Of a stretch of DNA of 14,183 nucleotides, positions 1 through 6,786 are shown piece after piece. Position 1 is the first letter of the stretch. Every line of letters starts with the position of its first letter. The notes beneath the pieces were generated by a model. It was not told the DNA's origin. It searched no databases and saw nothing but the letters and a program-made list of their open reading frames with translations. The stretch lies in contig SFOK01000036.1 of the NCBI GenBank assembly GCA_004552395.1, positions 1 to 14,183 on the forward strand, given 5' to 3'. The translations under genes and the position numbers were made by a program. Source of the stretch: Bacteroidales bacterium (GTDB lineage: Bacteria; Bacteroidota; Bacteroidia; Bacteroidales; Muribaculaceae).

Positions 1-317
1 CAAAGTTCAAAGATTATCTGGTAGCCAATGGCGCCGAGATCGTGAATGAAGAGGAGTGGGGCCTCAAAAAGCTCGCATATCCTATCCAGAAGAAGAGCAC
101 AGGCTTCTATTGCCTGCTCGAGTTCAAGGGCGAACCCACCATCGTGAAGAAGCTCGAAACCGCCTATCGCCGCGACGAGCGTGTGATCCGTTTCCTGACA
201 TTCCGTCTCGACAAATATGCTGTAGAGTATGCTGAGAAGCGTCGCAGAGTACGTGCAGAGAAAGCCGCTCAGCCCGCCGCAGCCGTAGAAAACAACGAAA
301 ACAAGGAGGAGAAATAA
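1..317 (+). CDS. rpsF: 30S ribosomal protein bS6 (5' partial)
   Basis: bS6 binds the 30S platform as a heterodimer with bS18. The reading frame is open from base 3, so the gene enters from the left edge and its N-terminus is missing. The GTG at 42 is an internal valine codon, not a start. About 104 residues are visible, including the bS6-like segments EEWGLKKLAYPI and FYCLLEF and the helix-strand end VIRFLTFRLDKYA. The C-terminus is a low-complexity charged tail (KAAQPAAAVENNENKEEK), as is common in Bacteroidetes bS6. The next gene, rpsR, begins 3 nt after the TAA. The order rpsF-rpsR-rplI, without ssb or priB in between, is the expected ribosomal operon. The codons for the tail also contain an AAGGAGG sequence that may serve rpsR (see separate entry). 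Identity is secure; only the start is unseen. Confidence 0.95.
   Translation, partial: KFKDYLVANGAEIVNEEEWGLKKLAYPIQKKSTGFYCLLEFKGEPTIVKKLETAYRRDERVIRFLTFRLDKYAVEYAEKRRRVRAEKAAQPAAAVENNENKEEK
303..309 (+). promoter_or_regulatory. Shine-Dalgarno-like AAGGAGG upstream of rpsR
   Basis: AAGGAGG is complementary over 7 nt to the 16S anti-SD CCUCCUU. It lies in the last codons of rpsF, 11 nt before the rpsR ATG, which is longer than the usual optimum. Starts of the other genes in the window show no comparable motif. It also encodes Lys-Glu-Glu in the bS6 tail, so it could be coincidental. Confidence 0.45.
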
Positions 318-320
318 ACC

Positions 321-590
321 ATGGCACAGAATAACAGCGAAATCCGTTACCTCACACCTCTGTCGGTAGACACAAAGAAGAAAAAATACTGCCGTTTCAA
401 GAGGATGGGCATCAAATATATCGATTACAAGGATCCCGAGTTCCTGAAGAAGTTCCTCAACGAGCAGGGTAAGATACTTCCCCGCCGCATCACCGGCACA
501 AGCCTGAAGTTCCAGCGTCGTGTGGCACAGGCAGTAAAGCGTGCCCGTCATCTGGCACTTCTGCCTTACGTAACCGATCTTATGAAGTAA
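321..590 (+). CDS. rpsR: 30S ribosomal protein bS18
   Basis: bS18 is a platform protein of the small subunit that binds 16S rRNA next to bS6. The 89-residue product has the family hallmarks: KKKKYCRFKRMGIKYIDYKD near the N-terminus, then LKKFLNEQGKILPRRITGTS and QRRVAQAVKRARHLALLPY in the C-terminal half, the usual bS18 core. The length fits the family. The ATG at 321 follows the rpsF stop by 3 nt and is preceded by an AAGGAGG within rpsF, so translation is probably coupled or SD-assisted. rplI follows after 26 nt. In Bacteroidetes, bS6, bS18 and bS21 together are reported to hold the 16S 3' tail and hinder SD recognition, which makes an SD in front of rpsR noteworthy. Nothing appears broken. 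Confidence 0.97.
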   Translation: MAQNNSEIRYLTPLSVDTKKKKYCRFKRMGIKYIDYKDPEFLKKFLNEQGKILPRRITGTSLKFQRRVAQAVKRARHLALLPYVTDLMK

Positions 591-616
591 AATAACCGTC
601 ACAAGAAAGCATAGAT

Positions 617-1060
617 ATGAAACTGATACTTAAAGAGAATGTAGCAAATCTCGGCTACAAAGACGATGTAGTGGAGGTTAAGGACGGTTACGGCCGCAAC
701 TATCTCATCCCCCAGGGGAAAGCCGTAGTGGCAACACCCGGTGCACTCAAGCAGCTTGCAGAGAATCAGAAACAGCGTGCCCACAAGCTCGCCAAGATCA
801 AAGCAGACGCAGAGGCAGCAGCCAAAGCACTCGAGGGCGTAGAGCTCACAATCGGTGCCAAGACAAGCTCCACCGGTACAATATTCGGTTCGGTCAACGA
901 CATTCAGATCGCTGAGGCGCTTGAGAAGCTCGGTCACAATGTGGACCGCAAGCTCATCAGCCTCAAAGAGACAGTCAAAGAGGTCGGCAAATACACAGCT
1001 ACCATCAAATTCCACAAAGAGGTATCCGTTGAGATCCCCTTCGAGGTTGTGGCTGAGTAA
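617..1060 (+). CDS. rplI: 50S ribosomal protein bL9
   Basis: bL9 is a large-subunit protein that binds 23S rRNA near the base of the L1 stalk and helps maintain reading frame. The 147-residue product shows the complete two-domain layout. The N-terminal RNA-binding domain (about 1-50) carries the signature DVVEVKDGYGRNYLIPQGKA. A long connecting helix rich in Lys, Ala and Glu follows (about 45-75). The C-terminal domain (about 76-147) includes TGTIFGSVNDIQIAEAL and ends IPFEVVAE. The start ATG at 617 has an AT-rich, SD-less leader (GAAAGCATAGAT), typical of Bacteroidetes. It is the last gene of the ribosomal operon; a strong hairpin and U-tract follow within 90 nt. Confidence 0.97.
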   Translation: MKLILKENVANLGYKDDVVEVKDGYGRNYLIPQGKAVVATPGALKQLAENQKQRAHKLAKIKADAEAAAKALEGVELTIGAKTSSTGTIFGSVNDIQIAEALEKLGHNVDRKLISLKETVKEVGKYTATIKFHKEVSVEIPFEVVAE

Positions 1061-1078
1061 TTTATAGCGCAAGACCGC

Positions 1079-1094
1079 GAGAGCTTCGGCTCTC
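1079..1094 (+). other. cUUCGg-capped hairpin after rplI
   Basis: A perfect 6-bp stem GAGAGC/GCTCTC is closed by a TTCG tetraloop inside a C-G pair, a very stable RNA loop. It lies 18 nt after the rplI stop and 15 nt before the terminator stem. It has no U-tract of its own, so it more likely protects the mRNA 3' end or supports the terminator than terminates alone. Confidence 0.6.
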
Positions 1095-1109
1095 CGATTC
1101 CCGATACAG

Positions 1110-1145
1110 AAAACGCTTCTTCCCAATACGGGCGGAGGCGTTTTT
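1110..1145 (+). terminator. Intrinsic terminator of rpsF-rpsR-rplI, probably bidirectional
   Basis: The left arm AAAACGCTTCT-TCCC pairs with GGGCGGAGGCGTTTT around a 5-nt AATAC loop, with one mismatch and G-U pairs, and is followed by TTTTT on the plus strand. The left-side A-run gives a U-rich end (GCGTTTTCTG) on the minus strand too, so the same hairpin could stop the minus-strand cluster ending at 1310. The stretch from 1146 to 1309 is GC-rich spacer with no gene that I can support. Confidence 0.85.
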
Positions 1146-1309
1146 ATTTCAGCGAATGAGGGGGAAGGCCGTCAGTCAGGAAGCGACGGCGAGAGCCGGC
1201 CGGGGAGCGGGGCGAGAGCCGGGCAGCCTTTCAAACGACGCGAGGCACGATGTGGGTGCGTCGGGTTGGGCTGGAAGCGTATGCGGAGCCGAGTATCCCT
1301 AAATGTGTG

Positions 1310-1807
1310 TCAGATTAGTTTTTCGAAGGCACGCCGGGAGCCTCTGTCGTACCGGATATCGCCGCAATATTCAAAGCCTTCCTTTTCAAGCAGACGGAGC
1401 ATAGCATTGTTGTCGAAATTAGTGTCGATGCGGAAAGAGCCTATACCGTTGGCCGCAGCCATATGCTCCACCGAGCGCAGGAAGAGGCCTCCGACCCCGC
1501 GCTGCTGCTCCTCCTGAGCCACAGCGAGCCGGTGCACTACTACATAAGGGGAGTCAGAGAGCCATTCACCGTCGAGGTCGTCGTAGGCCGGTTCTCCCGA
1601 GAACACGACCGCGCCGTAAGCCAGTATCTTGCGTCCCGAAGTGAGGACATAGCCCTGCTGCAGCGTGAGGTCTCGGAGGATATCCGACATGGCCGGATAA
1701 GTCTCGTCCCACTGCTGTTTGCCTTCGCGCAGCATACGTGCAACAGCCGCGTCGATTATAGTCAATATCTGATTGAGGTCGGTGAGTTGTGCCTGTCGGA
1801 ACGTCAT
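1310..1807 (-). CDS. GNAT-family N-acetyltransferase
   Basis: This is a probable acetyl-CoA-dependent N-acetyltransferase, cytoplasmic, substrate unknown. I place the start at the ATG at 1807, giving 165 aa, rather than at the TTG two codons upstream. The N-terminus (MTFRQAQLTDLNQILTIID) has the usual GNAT strand-helix opening. Motif A is VVVHRLAVAQ followed by the acetyl-CoA pyrophosphate loop QQRGVGG (about residues 101-107, matching Q/R-x-x-G-x-G/A). Motif B is seen in FRIDTNFDNNAMLRLLEKEGFEYCG near the C-terminus. The GKQQWDETYP segment resembles a Bacteroidales GNAT subgroup. It lies 74 nt downstream of the AmpG-like permease on the same strand and is the last gene of the cluster. If co-transcribed it could modify an imported amino sugar or peptide, but this is only inference. 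No recognisable promoter separates it from the permease gene. Confidence 0.85.
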   Translation of the reverse strand: MTFRQAQLTDLNQILTIIDAAVARMLREGKQQWDETYPAMSDILRDLTLQQGYVLTSGRKILAYGAVVFSGEPAYDDLDGEWLSDSPYVVVHRLAVAQEEQQRGVGGLFLRSVEHMAAANGIGSFRIDTNFDNNAMLRLLEKEGFEYCGDIRYDRGSRRAFEKLI

Positions 1808-1881
1808 GAACAAGTCTCAGAAATTAGTCAATATCAACCTTAACCTTCACGCTAACAGTAAGTCAAGCAACCGCTTATGGA

Positions 1882-3219
1882 TTATTTTTTGCCGGTTGTC
1901 TTTTTGCCGAAATCGGCCGGGATCTTCACCAGATAGCAGACAGCGAAAGTGAGCACCGCAGTGGCCATCATGAACCAGAAGAAATTGACGTAGCCCGTGG
2001 GTCCCGTGGTGTCGAAGAAGAAACGGTAGCTGCTGAGGTGTTCGAGTAGCCACCCCGAGGCCATGCCCGGGAGCATCATGCCGAGCGCCATAATACCCGT
2101 GCAGAACGCATAGTGAGAGGTCTTGTACTTACCCTCGCAGAAATAGATCAGATAGAGCATATAGGCCGTGAAGCCGAAACCGTAACCGAACTGTTCGATG
2201 CCGATGCCCGCATTGATGAGCCATATATTATCCGGCTGATCCATAGCGAGATAGCAATAGAAGCCGCTGGGTATTGTGAGCGAGAGAGCCATCCACCAGA
2301 GCCACTTTTTCAGTCCGCCCATGCTGACACATATACCGCCGAGGATACCGCCCGCGAGAAGGGCTATCACGCCTATAAAGCCATAGCCCAGGCCGATTTG
2401 CTGATCCGAGAGAGCCAGTCCGCCGTCGGCCCTCGAGGCATGGAAGAACGGGAAGAGAATCTTGGAGAGCAGAGCCTCCGGGAGACGGTAGAAGAGCATG
2501 AAGAGAAGTGCCACGACGATATGCCGCTTGGTGAAGAAAGTCACGAACGTGTCGCCGAAATCCCGGAGAATGTCGCCTATACTCTTCTCATGGTTCTGCC
2601 GGTCGCTCTCAGGCTTCGGCATGAGGAAGCGGTCCGCGATGTATATGCAGGTGTAGACAACGGCCAGAAGCGCGAATATGTAGCTCCACGAGCGCGTGTA
2701 GGATAGTCCCGCGTTATCGTGGAAATGGCCCGCGAGGGCAATCAGGCCGCCCTGAGCCGCCACCGCCGCAATGCGGTAGAAAGTGTTGCGCAGGCCGCTG
2801 TAGGCCGCCTGCTGATGATGCGTGAGCGCCAGCATATAGTAGCCGTCGGCCGCGATGTCGTGGGTGGCCGAGAGGAAAGCGAGCACGAAGAAGGCGCCCA
2901 GAGTGGCCGAGAAATAGAACGGCATAGGGATCAGGAAAGTGATGAGCGCCATCAGGGCAGCCATGACAAGCTGCATGGAGAGTACCCACTTCCGCTTGGT
3001 GGCTATGATGTCGACGATCGGGGCCCAGAACGGCTTTATGACCCACGGCAGACTCAGCAGCGAGGTCCAGAAAGTCATCTCCTTCACGCCCACGCCCAAG
3101 TTGGTGTAGAGCGCCACCGCCAGCACATTGACGGCAAAATAGGGCAGACCTTCGCCCAGATATACGGTAGGTATCCACCAGGGTATATTCTTCGTTTTAG
3201 CTGCTGTATAACTGCTCAT
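1882..3219 (-). CDS. AmpG-like MFS permease (muropeptide/amino sugar transporter candidate)
   Basis: This is a 445-residue inner-membrane major facilitator protein with about 12 hydrophobic segments. AmpG permeases import anhydro-muropeptides from the periplasm for recycling. Features matching that group are the N-terminal WWIPTVYLGEGLPYFAVNV (about 14-32), WVIKPFWAPIVD after the second segment (59-70), and ATHDIAADGYYMLAL (118-132) with the acidic D..ADG pattern. A cytoplasmic loop of about 200-230 lies between the two halves, with GYGFGFTAYMLYL (345-357) in the second half. The C-terminus is Lys-rich (KIPADFGKKTTGKK). The ATG at 3219 lies 90 nt after the SpoIID-like gene. That neighbour and the amidase upstream favour a peptidoglycan fragment as substrate. 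Other MFS sugar transporters remain possible, so I give no gene symbol. Confidence 0.82.
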   Translation of the reverse strand: MSSYTAAKTKNIPWWIPTVYLGEGLPYFAVNVLAVALYTNLGVGVKEMTFWTSLLSLPWVIKPFWAPIVDIIATKRKWVLSMQLVMAALMALITFLIPMPFYFSATLGAFFVLAFLSATHDIAADGYYMLALTHHQQAAYSGLRNTFYRIAAVAAQGGLIALAGHFHDNAGLSYTRSWSYIFALLAVVYTCIYIADRFLMPKPESDRQNHEKSIGDILRDFGDTFVTFFTKRHIVVALLFMLFYRLPEALLSKILFPFFHASRADGGLALSDQQIGLGYGFIGVIALLAGGILGGICVSMGGLKKWLWWMALSLTIPSGFYCYLAMDQPDNIWLINAGIGIEQFGYGFGFTAYMLYLIYFCEGKYKTSHYAFCTGIMALGMMLPGMASGWLLEHLSSYRFFFDTTGPTGYVNFFWFMMATAVLTFAVCYLVKIPADFGKKTTGKK

Positions 3220-3309
3220 CGTCTGATTCCGGAGAGAGGTGTAAGGTATGTTTTATTTAGCGGCCGCTTTGCTTACCCCATTGAAGGAAAGGAGCGGTCC
3301 GGGATTGTT

Positions 3310-4485
3310 TCAGTATCTTTTGGAGAGAGAGGTGCCCGGGTAATAGAACCCGAGAATCTGTGCGGCATCGTAGCCCGCCAGCGCCATGGCCGCCGCGCCG
3401 ATCTGACAGAGTCCCACGCCGTGGCCCCATCCGCGACCCTTTATCCTGAAGCCGCCGGCCTCAGGGGCAATCTCTATGGCCGACGAATACAGGTGCGAAG
3501 GGGAGAGCAGACGGCGTATCATAAGCTCCTTGCCCAGCGAGAGCGATGACTCAGAGCCGGTGATACGGAGCGATACGGCCCTTCCCGCCTTGCTGCGGCG
3601 CTCCACTTCGAGCCCGAGAATCTCGCCCACGTCGCGGCCGAATTTCTCTTTCAGATTGCGGCGCACCTCATCGCGGCCTATCTCAGCGGTCCAGGTGTAA
3701 TAGCGGCAGTCGGCATCGAAACCCTTCAAGGCCTTGCGCAGCTCAGGTACGAAGCCGCGGGAACGAGCGAAAGCAGGGTCGCAGTAAGGGTCGTTCCTGA
3801 CGGTGAGATACGGCAGGTCGCGGTCTTCCCAGCACGAAGAGAAAAGCTCCGTGTGTCCGCCGCAGCATTTGGAGAAACGCGCGTCGGCAATCCGTCCGTC
3901 GGCATCGGTGAGCACGAGTCCTTCCGTAGCTTTGACGGCCCGGCGCACCTTGTCCGTGACGCAGTCGGCTCCATGATAGCGCTGGCAATGGTCGTCGGAG
4001 CAGAGATCGAAGCCGCTGCCCCGGTGGTCCGAGCTCTCGTCCCAGTCCAGGATCCGGCCCGGTTCGGCTATCTTGCCGACGCGCCCTTCGCCTTCGCCTA
4101 CACCCCCTTCGAGCTTGCGCAGAGCCCACGAGCGCGAGATCACCGTGTGAGCCTTTATGAACTCCTCCGGAGCATCCGGAGCCATCTCGCTGCTGACCAC
4201 ACTCTCCAGGTACTGCTCCATGGGGAGAGTGTTCACAAGCACAGAGGGCGAGCTTTCGCGGCGAAGGACCCGCATCGAGCCCAGGTAGTGAAACGTCTGT
4301 TTCGACTGCCAGTGGAAATTGCGGCCTATAGTGACGCCCCTCACCTCCATGAGCGCGTCAGGCTCGAGCGGCGTGTAGACGATACCGTCGTCGGAAGCGC
4401 TGATATCCCAGCGGCCCTGAGGCGCGAGGCCGAATCCGCCGTCGCTTATTATGCCGATGCTAATTCTTGGCTGGAAAGGTATCAT
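3310..4485 (-). CDS. SpoIID/LytB-domain protein without signal peptide
   Basis: SpoIID proteins are lytic transglycosylases that cut glycan strands already stripped of peptides. I start the gene at the ATG at 4485 (391 aa), which overlaps the upstream TGA as ATGA. The longer open frame upstream is the other-frame shadow of the DUF4922 gene. Residues 83-102 hold VNTLPMEQYLESVVSSEMAP, the SpoIID core, with E100 aligning with the catalytic glutamate. KAHTVISRSWAL (111-122) and KATEGLVLTDADG (185-197) are further family segments. GRGWGHGVGLCQIG (350-363) is the C-terminal signature. H154, C162, H166 and C167 could form a zinc site like that reported for a clostridial SpoIID. The start MIPFQPRISIGIISDG is not a signal peptide or membrane anchor, so the protein appears cytoplasmic, unlike sporulation SpoIID. 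Family call firm; substrate unknown. Confidence 0.9.
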   Translation of the reverse strand: MIPFQPRISIGIISDGGFGLAPQGRWDISASDDGIVYTPLEPDALMEVRGVTIGRNFHWQSKQTFHYLGSMRVLRRESSPSVLVNTLPMEQYLESVVSSEMAPDAPEEFIKAHTVISRSWALRKLEGGVGEGEGRVGKIAEPGRILDWDESSDHRGSGFDLCSDDHCQRYHGADCVTDKVRRAVKATEGLVLTDADGRIADARFSKCCGGHTELFSSCWEDRDLPYLTVRNDPYCDPAFARSRGFVPELRKALKGFDADCRYYTWTAEIGRDEVRRNLKEKFGRDVGEILGLEVERRSKAGRAVSLRITGSESSLSLGKELMIRRLLSPSHLYSSAIEIAPEAGGFRIKGRGWGHGVGLCQIGAAAMALAGYDAAQILGFYYPGTSLSKRY

Positions 4486-5411
4486 CTCATCAGGAGTGTC
4501 TTGTAGCTGTCGAGGGTGCGGAAATCGAAGCCCACCTCTTCGAGTATACGCGCCGATTCCGCCGGTGTGAGCCGTTCGAAATCCTCCGGGCGGGGGAGGA
4601 TAAGGAAGCCCGTCATATCCACGGCTCCCGGGCTCACCATGCGGCGATCGTCGCCCTCGGCGAAGAAGCATGCCGGACGATGCCGTGAGCGCAGGTAGAG
4701 CAGCGTGTGTAGCTCTCCGTCGGTCCACATAAGTATATTTTTCAGGCCCGGATCCGTGAGGCCGCTGTCAGGGTCGGTAGCCGAGAGCGCAGTCAGCCAC
4801 CGGTTAAGACCGTCATTGTAGCCCGGGCTCCGGAAGAGGAGCGCCGGCGCGGGCGACTCGTCAGGTATGCTGCTCACAGTGAGCGTGCGGCTGTAGGCCA
4901 CGGTCGTCCCCGGGTTAGCCTCGAAATATCCGGCCGCAGGCATCATCCTTTTGTCAGTGGCCTGAAAGTGAAGATGGTCCGGACACGATGCGCCGCTTCG
5001 GGCACCGTTATAGAAACAGATCAGGCTGCGATGCTCCGAGGCGAAACGGGCCATCTCCTCCGGGCGGAAAATGTTCTGATCCTGATGGCGGGAATGGACT
5101 ATAGTGTAATGCTCCGGGAAGATAGGGAAAGGGTTGGCAAGCACGTTCCAATCGCCGAAACGCTCAAGCACCTCCTGCTCCGCGGGACGGTTGCTATCGC
5201 AGAGGAAACAGGGACGCTCAGCCACAGAAGCCGCATCGACCTTGGCGGCAGTGGAGCGCACCCTCGCCGGGTTGAACTGCAGTCTCATGGGATAGCCGCC
5301 GCAAGAGAAGTCTCTCACCTTCACATCCGATAGCGCGGCGTAGTTGTCGCGGGCCATGGGCCAGGAGCTGAGCTGACTCAGGAAAGCGCTGTGCAGAGAT
5401 TTCGATTTCAT
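4482..5411 (-). CDS. DUF4922 protein, HIT/GalT-like fold
   Basis: This 309-residue soluble protein resembles the Bacteroidetes DUF4922 group, distantly related to HIT-superfamily nucleotidyltransferases and phosphorylases (GalT, Ap4A phosphorylase, GDP-L-galactose phosphorylase). PCFLC at 67-71 is a possible metal-binding pair. NPFPIFPEHYTIV (93-105) resembles the substrate-binding strand of that superfamily. YNGARSGASCPDHLHFQ (134-150) contains an H-x-H-x-Q active-site pattern, H146-H148-Q150, in which the middle histidine would take the nucleotide. RSRHRPACFF (241-250) and VDMTGFLILPRPEDF (265-279) form the second half. No signal peptide is present. It starts inside the glycosyltransferase stop (ATGA, 5408-5411) and ends inside the SpoIID start (ATGA, 4482-4485), so the three are probably translationally coupled. 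The reaction is not known to me; a sugar-nucleotide or sugar-1-phosphate transfer is an inference from fold and neighbours. Confidence 0.82.
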   Translation of the reverse strand: MKSKSLHSAFLSQLSSWPMARDNYAALSDVKVRDFSCGGYPMRLQFNPARVRSTAAKVDAASVAERPCFLCDSNRPAEQEVLERFGDWNVLANPFPIFPEHYTIVHSRHQDQNIFRPEEMARFASEHRSLICFYNGARSGASCPDHLHFQATDKRMMPAAGYFEANPGTTVAYSRTLTVSSIPDESPAPALLFRSPGYNDGLNRWLTALSATDPDSGLTDPGLKNILMWTDGELHTLLYLRSRHRPACFFAEGDDRRMVSPGAVDMTGFLILPRPEDFERLTPAESARILEEVGFDFRTLDSYKTLLMR

Positions 5412-6727
5412 AAGCTGTTCTTACGGATCCATTTGCGCGCCTCGAGTTCCTGGGTGCGCAGGAAATCCTTGTAGAAATTGTTGGCGTTGGTTTTCTCCAC
5501 CGAGAGCGCGGCGTCGGAATTGCCCTCCCAGCGGCGGCAGAGGTAAAGGCTGTCGAAGATACGCCCGATGCGATAGTCGCGGCTTATGCGGATACCCACG
5601 GCGTAGTCCTCGCCATAGCTCGTGTTGGGGAAACGGAGCTTGCGTAGTAGAGGCACATAGAAGGCCCTCGGAGCGCCGAGTCCGTTGATTCGCAAAGCAT
5701 TGTTGGCGCCGTTGGCATCGGTCCATTCGCGGTGGTCGATGAGACCGGGCGGGAGTTCACGGAGCTGGAAATCGGTGAGTGTGTAGCTGCCTATGACCAT
5801 GGCGCAGCGCTCGCTGCGGAACTTGTCTACGATCCGCTGCAGTGTGTCGGGACCCTGATAAATATCGTCGGAATCGAGCTGCACGGCAAACATACCGCAA
5901 TGGCTGTCCTCGATGGCGCGGTTCCAGCAGCCGCCGATCTGCAGCCCCTCACGGCCGGTGAGTTTTATGTGGACGAGGCGCGGGTCGTCGATCTCCCCGA
6001 GGGCCTCGGTTGTGCCGTCGGTGCTGCCGTTGTCGGCCACTATCACATTGAAGTCGAAGTCGGTCTGCTGACCCAGCGCCGAGCGCACGGCATCGCAGAC
6101 TGTGCGCACGCGGTTGCGTACAGGTATGATCACAGAGGCCACCACGGGGAAATCGCCTGCGAGCTCCACAGAGTGCTTCAGCGTGGGTGCCAGAGCGTGG
6201 TTGCGCCGCAGGAAATCCGTGAGAGTGTGCTCCATGGAAAGCTGATAGTCGCGGCGGCGCGGATCCACATAATCGTGTTGCTTCTCGCCGCTGAGCCTAT
6301 AGTCCTGCTTCACCACAGTGTAGAGATACTCCGGGAGCAGCTGTATGCCGCCGTCGATCAGCGATAGTTCAAGGATACAGGCGTACCATCCGCCGTCGGC
6401 GTAGTCATTGTGGAAAATTTCGCGCGGCAGTTTCAGTATGGAGTCACGGCTGAGCACAATAGCCGAGCCGAAGTCGAAATCATCGCGCAGACTCCCTTTC
6501 TGATAGGGGATGAGCGGGTGGTTTTCCACGTTGCCGTCCTTGTCGCGTTCGCGGAAATAGGAGAAAAGGATCGAGGAGCGAATGTCGGCGGCAGCCTGAA
6601 AGAGGCGGTGGACGGAGCCTTCGTCGAATTCAATCTCGCAGTAGTCGCGCACAAGCAGCAGATGGTCGGGGCATTGCGGGCGCTCGGCCTCGGCGAGCAG
6701 CGACTTTATGTTGGTGAACCTGTACAT
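5408..6727 (-). CDS. Family 2 glycosyltransferase with an extra N-terminal domain
   Basis: This 439-residue protein is probably a cytoplasmic GT-A fold glycosyltransferase using a nucleotide sugar. The catalytic domain is in the C-terminal half. VVASVIIPVRNRVRTV (195-210) and VIVADNGSTDGT (228-239) bind the nucleotide, LDSDD (284-288) is the metal-binding DxD motif, and YGEDYAVGIR (371-380) holds the ED pair typical of the catalytic base. The N-terminal 190 residues look like the acceptor half of a second GT2 domain (RDDFDFGSAIVLSRD, LLPEYLYTVVKQDYR, then a helix around 160-176) without its own nucleotide-binding motifs. No signal peptide or membrane segment is seen. The ATG at 6727 lies 59 nt after the amidase gene, and its TGA overlaps the DUF4922 ATG. 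The acceptor is unknown; with its partners it may process wall-derived sugars. Confidence 0.88.
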   Translation of the reverse strand: MYRFTNIKSLLAEAERPQCPDHLLLVRDYCEIEFDEGSVHRLFQAAADIRSSILFSYFRERDKDGNVENHPLIPYQKGSLRDDFDFGSAIVLSRDSILKLPREIFHNDYADGGWYACILELSLIDGGIQLLPEYLYTVVKQDYRLSGEKQHDYVDPRRRDYQLSMEHTLTDFLRRNHALAPTLKHSVELAGDFPVVASVIIPVRNRVRTVCDAVRSALGQQTDFDFNVIVADNGSTDGTTEALGEIDDPRLVHIKLTGREGLQIGGCWNRAIEDSHCGMFAVQLDSDDIYQGPDTLQRIVDKFRSERCAMVIGSYTLTDFQLRELPPGLIDHREWTDANGANNALRINGLGAPRAFYVPLLRKLRFPNTSYGEDYAVGIRISRDYRIGRIFDSLYLCRRWEGNSDAALSVEKTNANNFYKDFLRTQELEARKWIRKNSL

Positions 6728-6786
6728 TTCTGTTTGTTGTTCAAGTATGTGTGGCGCTCAGGATGGGTTCGGGCGCCGGAGTCAGG

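Noticed and set aside
599..1126. 175-codon minus-strand open frame across rplI
   Set aside because: Antisense shadow of bL9; the translation shows no family features and rplI is unmistakable.
1188..1222. 12-bp direct repeat GGCGAGAGCCGG in the spacer after rplI
   Set aside because: Only two copies in GC-rich sequence with no associated gene; chance is likely.
3259..3268. 10-bp palindrome AGCGGCCGCT upstream of the AmpG-like gene
   Set aside because: Too short and lacks flanking symmetry for an operator call; no nearby promoter element recognised.
4486..4728. 81-codon N-terminal extension of the SpoIID-like gene
   Set aside because: Lies inside the DUF4922 coding sequence in another frame, is Pro/Arg/Gly-rich with no domain, and the ATGA overlap gives a better start.
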